A model generated the notes under the pieces. That model ran no database searches, was not told where the DNA came from, and saw only the letters and a list, made by a program, of their open reading frames with translations. The translations under genes and the position numbers were made by a program. From Chloroflexota bacterium (lineage in GTDB: Bacteria; Chloroflexota; Dehalococcoidia; Bin125), in assembly GCA_003228175.2 (NCBI GenBank), contig QGNQ01000011.1, positions 1-59,617 of the forward strand: a stretch of DNA of 59,617 bases, in the 5' to 3' direction. Below, piece after piece: positions 40,672 to 47,691 of the stretch; within the stretch, counting starts at the first letter, position 1, and the number at the start of each line of letters is the position of its first letter.

Positions 40672-43107
40672 ATGCCGACCCTGCCACCCAGCCTCGCGAC
40701 GCGTCTGCGGGACGCGCGGCTCAGCGTCCAGCAAGGCGGCGCCTTCGCCCGGGCGATGGGTCGGGAGTTGCTGCGGCCGCCGAGCCCGGCGCAGATCGAT
40801 GGACACGTGCGTTTGGCGGGCGTGCAGGGGCCGGTCGAGATCATTCGCGACTCGTCGGCGGTGCCGCACATCTACGCCCAGGGCGAGTCGGATGCGCTGT
40901 TCGGCCTGGGCTTCGTGCACGCGCAGGACCGCTGGTGGCAGATGGATTTCTACCGCCGGGTGGGCCGGGGCCAGATCGCCGAGGTGGCGGGTCCGGAAGC
41001 GCTTCCCGCTGATCGGTTGATGCGACACGTAGGCCTGGGCCGGGCGGCGGACGCGAGTTGGGCATCGGCATCGGCGGAGCTGCACGAGCGACTGCAGCCG
41101 TATGTCGATGGCGTCAACGCGGCCGTGGAACGGACGCCTCCGCCTTTGGAGATGCGCATCTTGGACTACGCGCCGGCGCCGTGGGACGCCAGCGACTCCG
41201 TCCTCTGGGCGAAGCTGATGGCGTTCATGCTCTCGCCGGCCTGGGAGGCGCAGATCCTGCGCGCGCGGCTGGTGGAGCGGGTGGGCGTGGAGGCGCTGCG
41301 GGCGCTCGATCCCGGCTACCCCGCCAGCGGATCGACGATGGTGCCGCCGGGCGCTCCGTTCGGGGCGCTGAGCCGTGATCTGACCCAGGCCTATGCGGAC
41401 CTGGTGCAGCGAACCGGTCTGGGAACGATGGGTCAGGGCAGCAACGCTTGGGCCGTGGCCGCCGAGCACACCGCCGCCGGCCGGGCGCTGTTCGCCTGCG
41501 ATCCGCACCTCTCTGCCGTGAACCCGTCCTACGGGCATTTCTCCCACTTGGAATGCCCTGATTTCAGCGTCGCGGGGGCGACGGCGCCCGGCTTCCCGGG
41601 CATCGTCTGGGGCTGCAACCGTCGCCTGGCTTGGGGCCCGACGGCCGGGCTGGCGAGCAGCCAGGATGTGGTGATCGAAGCGTTCGACGACGAAGGACGC
41701 TACCGCACGCCGGACGGCTGGGAGCCAGCGGGAGAGATCGTGGAGCGTCTGGTGGTGCGCGGGCATCCGGACGAGGTGTTGCGCATCCGTACGACTCGCA
41801 ACGGCCCCATCGTCTCGCCGGAGATTCCCGGCGTGCCCTTCGCGCTGGCCCTTCGCTCTACCGTGCTGGACGCGCCGACGACCGGCCAGGCGCTGCTCGA
41901 TCTGCCGCGGGCGGGCAACATTGGCGAGTTCCGCGCCGCCCTGAGCCACTTCCAGGAGTTCAACTTGGTCTTCGGCTACGCCGACATCGATGGGCACATC
42001 GGGGTGCAGATGACCGGGGCGCTGCCGGAACGCGAGCCCGGATCCGGCTGGCTACCGCCGGTGGGCTGGGATCCCGGCGCGCAGCGTGGACGACTGGTCC
42101 CGCTGGAGGATCTGCCCCACGCGTACGACCCGCCGGATGGTCGCGTTTGGGCGGCGAATCATGCTCCCGTGCCGCTGGACAACCTGACCTTCGACGGTGA
42201 GTTTCTGGATGCGTTCCGTGCCAGTCGCATTGGCGAGGTGCTGAACGACTCGAGTGCGCACACGCCGGCGACGATGGCGCGCTTGCAAGTCGATCGCCAC
42301 TCGCTGGTCTTCCAGGCGGTCGCGCGGCATCTGGTGGGGCTGGAGACCGTGGGCCTGCGTGAGGCCGCGTTGGTTCAGCGGGTGCGCGATTGGGATGGCG
42401 AGGCGGGCCGCGACTCGGTGGCCGCGTCGATCGTGGGTGCGACGTACGCGCGTCTGTTGGATGCGGTGGTGCGGGCGAAACTGGGCGCCGATACGGCACT
42501 GTTTTTCGGCAACGTGCACGCGGTGCCGAATCTGAACCTGATGGGAGCTCGTGCCGCGTCGCTGGTCGTGGGCTTGCTGGACGGGGCGCCGGCGGACTGG
42601 TTCGCAACCGGGACGGCGCACGCGCCTGAAGTGACGGTGAGCGGCCGGGAGGTTTGGTCGGCGGTGTTGTTGCGCACCTTCCGCGATGGGGTGGCGCTGC
42701 TGGAGGAACGACTGGGATCCGACATCGATCGCTGGACCTGGGGGCGGGTGCGCAAGGTCACACTCAAGCACGGCTTGGGCGATGTCCCGGCCATGGCCAA
42801 GGTCTTCAACCTGGGGCCGTACCCGATCGGCTCTGACGCACAGGCGCCGCTGCAAGCCGGACCCCTGACCACCGACCCCTTTGCGGTTGTGACGGCGATC
42901 CCGGCCCTGCGGTTGGTGATCGAGATGCAAGATCCGCCGGTGGTGCAGTTCACCCTGGCGGGCGGGCAGAGTGGCCGCCGAGGCGACCCGCATGCGACGG
43001 ACTTGCTGCAGGACTGGCGCGACGGTCGGTTGCGACGGCTGCACTTGCGGCGCGCCGACATTGAAGCGGACGCCGCGCACCGGCTGGAGCTGACGCCGGT
43101 CGAATAG
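40672..43107 (+). CDS. Penicillin acylase family (S45) N-terminal nucleophile hydrolase
   Basis: An 811-residue amidohydrolase precursor. Family blocks: VEIIRDSSAVPHIYAQGESD, GLGFVHAQDRWWQMDFYRR, and the processing site MGQG-SNAWAV, where Ser257 would become the N-terminal nucleophile of the beta chain after self-cleavage. Later come ACDPHL, WGPTAG and RNGPIVSPEIPG, which carry oxyanion and substrate-binding residues. Relatives cleave beta-lactams, acyl-homoserine lactones or other N-acyl amides. No signal peptide is visible, unlike many exported family members, so a cytoplasmic role in acyl-amide catabolism is possible (inference). Confidence 0.92.
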   Translation: MPTLPPSLATRLRDARLSVQQGGAFARAMGRELLRPPSPAQIDGHVRLAGVQGPVEIIRDSSAVPHIYAQGESDALFGLGFVHAQDRWWQMDFYRRVGRGQIAEVAGPEALPADRLMRHVGLGRAADASWASASAELHERLQPYVDGVNAAVERTPPPLEMRILDYAPAPWDASDSVLWAKLMAFMLSPAWEAQILRARLVERVGVEALRALDPGYPASGSTMVPPGAPFGALSRDLTQAYADLVQRTGLGTMGQGSNAWAVAAEHTAAGRALFACDPHLSAVNPSYGHFSHLECPDFSVAGATAPGFPGIVWGCNRRLAWGPTAGLASSQDVVIEAFDDEGRYRTPDGWEPAGEIVERLVVRGHPDEVLRIRTTRNGPIVSPEIPGVPFALALRSTVLDAPTTGQALLDLPRAGNIGEFRAALSHFQEFNLVFGYADIDGHIGVQMTGALPEREPGSGWLPPVGWDPGAQRGRLVPLEDLPHAYDPPDGRVWAANHAPVPLDNLTFDGEFLDAFRASRIGEVLNDSSAHTPATMARLQVDRHSLVFQAVARHLVGLETVGLREAALVQRVRDWDGEAGRDSVAASIVGATYARLLDAVVRAKLGADTALFFGNVHAVPNLNLMGARAASLVVGLLDGAPADWFATGTAHAPEVTVSGREVWSAVLLRTFRDGVALLEERLGSDIDRWTWGRVRKVTLKHGLGDVPAMAKVFNLGPYPIGSDAQAPLQAGPLTTDPFAVVTAIPALRLVIEMQDPPVVQFTLAGGQSGRRGDPHATDLLQDWRDGRLRRLHLRRADIEADAAHRLELTPVE

Positions 43108-43165
43108 CGCGGGCGCAACGTTGCCGGGGAGCGGGCAAGCCGCGACCCTGCCTGGGGAGGTCGAT

Positions 43166-43888
43166 ATGGACGCACTTCGCCGGGATGGCTTTGTCGCGAC
43201 GTTGACGCTGGCTGGCCCGCTCGATGCCAATGCCGTGCGCATCCTCTCCGATGCGTGCGCCGCGGTGGCGTCTGAGGCGGAGGTGCGCGCCCTCGTTGTG
43301 GAGGCGGCGCCCGAAGTCTGGGGTGGCTGGTCGGAGGCGTTGATCCCCGACCTTGCCTCGGCAGGGCTTGTCGGTGATCCATTCTCAGCGCTCGCGACGC
43401 TGCCGCAGCCGAGCATCGCCGTCGTGCGGGGGGAGGTGCTGGACGCGGGGCTGGAGTTGGCGCTCTGTGCGGACGTGCGCATCAGTGACCGTGGGGCCCG
43501 CTTTGGTCTGCCCGCCGTGTCGGACGGGCGCTTTCCGGTCGCGGGGGGCCTGCAACGACTCTCACGTGCGATCGGTCGCTCGCGGGCGACGCAACTGCTG
43601 CTGAGCGGGCCGATCGACGCGGGGACCGCGCGCGACTGGGGGCTCGTGACCGAGATTGGCGATGCGCCCGCATCCCTGGCCCGCGAGATGGCCGGTCGGA
43701 TCGCGGAGCGCGGGCCGATCGCGACGCGGCTGGCGAAGGAAGCGGTGCAACGGGGCGCGGAGATGCCGCTGGAGCAGGCGTTACGTTACGAGACGGACCT
43801 CACGATCCTCCTCCAGAGCACGGACGATCGCGCGGAAGGGGTGCGGGCGTTTGTCGAGAAGCGTCCGCCGTCGTTCAGAGGGCGCTGA
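43166..43888 (+). CDS. Divergent crotonase-fold protein without the usual catalytic Glu pair
   Basis: A 240-residue crotonase-superfamily member. The fold is recognisable from VRALVVEAAPEVWGGWSEAL, SIAVVRGEVLDAGLELALCA and DVRISDRGARFGLPAVSDGR through RATQLLLSGPIDAGTARDWG. The first oxyanion-hole motif (FsAGxD) is replaced by WGGWSEAL, and the PE of the active site by PA, so standard enoyl hydration is unlikely. GGGGAGG precedes the ATG at 43166. It may use a different acyl-CoA chemistry or be a structural partner of the nearby canonical crotonase at 44661. Confidence 0.8.
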   Translation: MDALRRDGFVATLTLAGPLDANAVRILSDACAAVASEAEVRALVVEAAPEVWGGWSEALIPDLASAGLVGDPFSALATLPQPSIAVVRGEVLDAGLELALCADVRISDRGARFGLPAVSDGRFPVAGGLQRLSRAIGRSRATQLLLSGPIDAGTARDWGLVTEIGDAPASLAREMAGRIAERGPIATRLAKEAVQRGAEMPLEQALRYETDLTILLQSTDDRAEGVRAFVEKRPPSFRGR

Positions 43889-44069
43889 GGCCGGGGCCGT
43901 GACAGGGGCGGCTGCATCAGGCATGATCGGACCTTGCCCTATCGCGTTCCGTGGCGTGTTGCTGCGGGCGCATCGCCGCTGGTGGATCGCCGCTGGTGCA
44001 TCGATGCCGGGGCCGGCGGCGAAGTTGTGAGCGAGGCAGCGGGCACCGCCCGCGGACCGAGGAGCAGTC

Positions 44070-44318
44070 ATGCACATCATTCTGGATGAGGAAGAGGCCC
44101 TGTCGCTTCTGCAGTTGGTCACGTCGCAGGTCGTGGACGGCGTGGAGCTGTCGGAAAAGACCGTCGACGCGATCCGGGAGTGGCGTAACAAGAAGATGGA
44201 GCGGAACAGCGATCAACTGCTGACTTTCGCGTCGGCGTTAAATGAGACGATCGGCAACAAGATCGACGAGGAGTTGAAGCGGACGATTCGGCGTCGGGAT
44301 TACTACCGCAACGTGTAG
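44070..44318 (+). CDS. Small helical protein, first of a paralogous pair
   Basis: An 82-residue charged helical protein: IILDEEEALSLLQLVTSQVV, then LSEKTVDAIREWRNKKMERN and a basic end RRRDYYRNV. Its layout matches the next gene (acidic start, xLLxxIVSxVLxxVE, A-x-IR-x-W, about 80 residues), so the two look like tandem duplicates. GAGGAG lies before the ATG. No metal, membrane or enzyme motif is present. They sit between two crotonase genes. A 13-bp direct repeat (43972-43984 and 43986-43998) lies upstream. Confidence 0.7.
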   Translation: MHIILDEEEALSLLQLVTSQVVDGVELSEKTVDAIREWRNKKMERNSDQLLTFASALNETIGNKIDEELKRTIRRRDYYRNV

Positions 44319-44357
44319 CAGTCGATCCGCCCTGCCGTCGGAAAGCGAGAGACCACC

Positions 44358-44600
44358 ATGCCTACCGTTGAACTGAACGTCGATGAGTCCTGGGAGCTGA
44401 TGTCCTTCATCGTTAGCTACATGCTGGAGGACGTGGAGATCGGCAAGGCCGACCGCGCCAAGATTCGGCGCTGGAAGACGAACGAGATGCGCACCGCGAG
44501 CGAAGACATGCGGGCGCTGGGCGAGAAGGTCAACGCCGACATCGCGCGGCTGTGGGAAGTGCGTCGGAAGAGCGAGCTGCGCAAGCCCGACTGGCGCTGA
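44358..44600 (+). CDS. Small helical protein, second of a paralogous pair
   Basis: An 80-residue helical protein: VELNVDESWELMSFIVSYML, then KADRAKIRRWKTNEMRTASE and a basic end RRKSELRKPDWR. It is related in length, pattern and position to the preceding gene, 39 bp upstream, though overall identity is low. GAGAG precedes the ATG. Together they could form a heterodimer of two small helical subunits (inference). The canonical crotonase follows after 60 bp. Confidence 0.7.
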   Translation: MPTVELNVDESWELMSFIVSYMLEDVEIGKADRAKIRRWKTNEMRTASEDMRALGEKVNADIARLWEVRRKSELRKPDWR

Positions 44601-44660
44601 GTCCGCCACTGGGCCGGACGCTACGGCGGCCTCACACGGCCGAGCGCCGAAGGAGAAGTC

Positions 44661-45389
44661 ATGGCGACCGATCCGGCCAGCGACCCGATTCTGCTCTACG
44701 ACAAGCCCGCGGACGGTGTCGCGACGTTGACGCTGAACCGCCCCGGCGCCCTCAACGCCATCAACATGGCGATGCGGGACGCGCTCTGGACCTACCTGGA
44801 TGCGGCCGCTGTCGATCCGGATGTGCGCGTGCTGCTGATTCGGGGCGCGGGCCCTCGGGCGTTCTCCGCGGGGGCCGACATTACTGAGTTCGGGACGGCG
44901 CCCAGCCTGATGGCGGCACGCGCAGCGCGGCATGATCGTGACCTCTGGACCCGGCTGGAACAGCTGCCGGTGCTGACGATCGCGGCGCTGCACGGATTCT
45001 GCTTTGGCGCGGGGATTGAGCTGCCGCTGTACTGCGACCTGCGGATCGCGGCGACGGACACACGCATCGCGCTGCCCGAAGTGACGCTGGGCTATATCCC
45101 CTCGGCGGGCGGCACGCAGATGTTGCCCCGATTGATGCCGCCGGGCGTCGCTCGCGGGTTGGTGGTCAGCGGCGACGAGATTGGCGCTGAACGCGCGTTG
45201 GCCTGGGGCCTGGTGCATGAGGTGGTGGCGCCCGCTGATCTGGAGGGCCGCGCGCTGACGCTGGCGTCCGACCTGGCCGCGCGGGCAACGACTCCCCTGA
45301 CCGACGCCGCGCGCGCGATCCGTCGGGGGCTTGACCTGTCGCTGCGTGACGCCATTGCGGTGGATGCGGTGCGGGCGATCGCGGGCTAG
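44661..45389 (+). CDS. Enoyl-CoA hydratase/isomerase
   Basis: A 242-residue crotonase with an intact active-site layout: VATLTLNRPGALNAINMAMR, RAFSAGADITEFG and HGFCFGAGIELPLYCDLRIA for the oxyanion hole, and ALPEVTLGYIPSAGGTQMLP carrying a catalytic Glu. It hydrates a trans-2-enoyl-CoA or isomerises the double bond in beta-oxidation. AAGGAG precedes the ATG at 44661. It is the only one of three crotonase genes here with a standard active site, and it is followed by the F420-type oxidoreductase and acyl-CoA ligase genes. Confidence 0.92.
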   Translation: MATDPASDPILLYDKPADGVATLTLNRPGALNAINMAMRDALWTYLDAAAVDPDVRVLLIRGAGPRAFSAGADITEFGTAPSLMAARAARHDRDLWTRLEQLPVLTIAALHGFCFGAGIELPLYCDLRIAATDTRIALPEVTLGYIPSAGGTQMLPRLMPPGVARGLVVSGDEIGAERALAWGLVHEVVAPADLEGRALTLASDLAARATTPLTDAARAIRRGLDLSLRDAIAVDAVRAIAG

Positions 45390-45479
45390 GCGGTTGGTCG
45401 GTCGATCCAGCGGCGGATGGTTCGTCGCGGTGGTAGCGGGCATGCTGACGGTCGCAACGAATTCAGGAAAGGGCGGGCG

Positions 45480-45902
45480 ATGCCGAACTTGATGGAAAAG
45501 ACGTTTATCGGGCTGCACAAGGGGCTCTACCGGATCAGTGGCGGCAAGATCATGGGCAGTTTCGACAAGATGCCCGTGATGATGCTGACGACGACCGGGC
45601 GCAAGAGTGGCAAGTCTCGGACGCCGCCGCTGATGTTTATTGAGGAGGCTGCCGGCTATGTGGTCGTTGGGTCGGCCGCGGGCCGGGATCAGCACCCCGC
45701 GTGGTTCCTGAACTTGCAGGCCCAGCCCGACGCGCGTGTGCGCATTGGCAAGGAAACGACGGCCGTGCGGGCTCGATTCACCGAGGGCGAGGAGCGGTCG
45801 CGCCTCTTCGCCGCGTTCACCGACACGGCGAAGCGCTATGCGGACTATCAGGGCAAAACCGGTCGCGAGATTCCGGTGGCGGTCTTGGAGCGCCAGAGTT
45901 AG
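45480..45902 (+). CDS. DDN-type deazaflavin (F420)-dependent oxidoreductase
   Basis: A 140-residue split-beta-barrel protein of the Ddn/F420H2-dependent reductase family (PF04075 type). MLTTTGRKSGKSRTPPLMFI is the typical cofactor-binding stretch, followed by GYVVVGSAAGRDQHPAWFLN and DARVRIGKETTAVRARF. Members reduce quinones, nitro compounds or fatty acids with F420H2, so the organism probably makes F420. ATG 45480 begins the homology; GGAAAGG precedes it. It lies between a crotonase and an acyl-CoA ligase. Confidence 0.88.
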   Translation: MPNLMEKTFIGLHKGLYRISGGKIMGSFDKMPVMMLTTTGRKSGKSRTPPLMFIEEAAGYVVVGSAAGRDQHPAWFLNLQAQPDARVRIGKETTAVRARFTEGEERSRLFAAFTDTAKRYADYQGKTGREIPVAVLERQS

Positions 45903-46083
45903 CTGGATCCGCCCTACGCCGGTCGCTGAGTACGCTGGACCGTGGCGCCGATAGCCGCTATCCCAGATTGCGTCCTCGCTGTGGGCGTGCTCGCAGTGGG
46001 CATGCCCGCATGCAGGTGGCGGCGACGCGGGCGCACAGCAGGCCCGAGGCGAGACCGGGCATGAATCGGCGGAAGGGTCGGGC

Positions 46084-47646
46084 ATGAACACGGCAGAATT
46101 CTTGGACATCTCCGCGGCGGTCGTGCCGGACCGGGTGGCGCTGATCACGGGCGATCAGACGACCAGCTACGCGGAGATGAGCGCGCAGGTCACGAAACTG
46201 GCGAACGCCTTGCAGGGGCTGGGGCTGCGCAAAGGCGATCACCTGGGCGTGATGTCCGTGAACTCGTCGGAGTACGTGCTGTCGTACTACGCGTGCGCAC
46301 GGCTGGGCGTCACCTTTGTGCCGCTGAACTACCGCGCCAAGGCGGAAGAGCTGGAGTACATGATCAACACGGCGGAGGTGAAGGCGCTGTTCATCTCCGA
46401 TCGCTACCAGGACTTGGTCGATCAGATTGCGGCCAACACGCCCAGCGTCGCGGACGTGGTGGCGCTGGAGACCCCCCGCGAGGGCCAGATCCACTTCTCC
46501 GACCTAGTCGCGCAAGGTTCCGACGACTTCGTCTATGTGGAGGTCGACGATGACGACCCCACGATCATCATTTACACGTCCGGCACCACGGCGATGCCCA
46601 AGGGCGTGGAAATCACCTACCAAGACCTGACGGTCTACGTGACCAACACGATGGCTCCCGCCGACCCGGACGGCGAGCACGATAAGACCCTGCTCAGCGT
46701 CCCCTTGTTCCACATCGCCGGGGCGACGGCGATGATTTCGGCGATCTGGGGCGGTCGGACGCTGGTGATTTTGCCGCAGTTCACGCCGGAGTCGTGGATG
46801 AGCGCCGTGGATATGCATGGGGTCACCCACAGCATGGTGGTGCCGACGATGCTGAAGCGGGTCATGGACCACAAGGACTTCAGCGACTTCCAGGGCGGCA
46901 CATTGAAGCTGATCGCCTATGGTGCGGCGCCGATGCCTTACGAGGTCGTGCGCAAGGCGATCGACGTATTCAGCTGCGGGCTGATGAACGCGTACGGCCA
47001 GACGGAGTCGACGTCGGCGATCACCTTTTTGGGCCCCGACGACCACAAGCTGGACGGCACGCCGGACGAAGTGGCGCTCATGGAGCGGCGGCTGCGCTCC
47101 GTGGGCAAGGTGATGGACGACGTCGATCTGTCGATTCAGGCGCCGGACGGGGCCCAGTTGGCGACCGGTGATGAGGGCGAGATTTGCGTGCTCTCGGCCC
47201 GCACGATGAAGGGCTACTACAAGCAGGAGGCGGCCACCCAGGAGGCGATTCGCGGCGGCTGGCTGCACACCGGCGACGTGGGATTTGTGGATGGTGAGGG
47301 CTACCTGTTCATCACCGGCCGCACCAAGGACCTGATCATCCGCGGCGGTGAGAACATTGCGCCGGGCGAGATTGAGCAGGTGCTGGAGGGCTACCCGGGG
47401 ATTGAAGAAGCGGCGGTGATTGGTGTGGCGGACGCGGAGATGGGCGAGGCTGTCAAGGCCGTGATCGTTCCGGCGCACGGCGAGAGTGTGACCCTGGACG
47501 ACGTGCGCGACTTCTGCAAGGGTCGTCTCGCGAGCTACAAGGCGCCCGATTACCTGACGGTGACCGGTCAGCTGCCGCGCAATCACATGGGCAAGATCCT
47601 AAAGAACGACATTCGCAAGCTGCACGGCCAGCCGGACAACGCGTAG
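46084..47646 (+). CDS. Acyl-CoA synthetase (AMP-forming)
   Basis: A 520-residue adenylate-forming ligase that activates a carboxylic acid to its CoA thioester. Motifs: P-loop IIYTSGTTAMPKGVEITY, NAYGQTESTS, GWLHTGDVGF, GRTKDLIIRGGENIAPGEIE and the C-terminal catalytic Lys in HMGKILKNDI. The length and A3 variant suggest medium- or long-chain, or aromatic, acids; chain length is not predictable. GGAAGGG lies before the ATG. It begins the pathway that the dehydrogenases and crotonases would continue, and etfD-etfB-etfA follow directly. Confidence 0.93.
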   Translation: MNTAEFLDISAAVVPDRVALITGDQTTSYAEMSAQVTKLANALQGLGLRKGDHLGVMSVNSSEYVLSYYACARLGVTFVPLNYRAKAEELEYMINTAEVKALFISDRYQDLVDQIAANTPSVADVVALETPREGQIHFSDLVAQGSDDFVYVEVDDDDPTIIIYTSGTTAMPKGVEITYQDLTVYVTNTMAPADPDGEHDKTLLSVPLFHIAGATAMISAIWGGRTLVILPQFTPESWMSAVDMHGVTHSMVVPTMLKRVMDHKDFSDFQGGTLKLIAYGAAPMPYEVVRKAIDVFSCGLMNAYGQTESTSAITFLGPDDHKLDGTPDEVALMERRLRSVGKVMDDVDLSIQAPDGAQLATGDEGEICVLSARTMKGYYKQEAATQEAIRGGWLHTGDVGFVDGEGYLFITGRTKDLIIRGGENIAPGEIEQVLEGYPGIEEAAVIGVADAEMGEAVKAVIVPAHGESVTLDDVRDFCKGRLASYKAPDYLTVTGQLPRNHMGKILKNDIRKLHGQPDNA

Positions 47647-47659
47647 CTCGCACGCGCAT

Positions 47660-47677
47660 CGAGCCCGGCCGGGCTCG
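47660..47677. repeat. Perfect 18-bp palindrome between acyl-CoA synthetase and etfD
   Basis: CGAGCCCGG followed directly by its reverse complement CCGGGCTCG, 14 bases after the synthetase stop and 15 before the GTG of etfD. A loopless dyad of this kind suits a protein-binding site better than a terminator. Confidence 0.6.
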
Positions 47678-47691
47678 CGGAGAGGCTGACC

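Noticed and set aside
44238-46148. Long minus-strand open frame opposite the crotonase and F420 oxidoreductase genes
   Set aside because: It covers at least three well-supported plus-strand genes and has no recognisable domain or ribosome-binding site.
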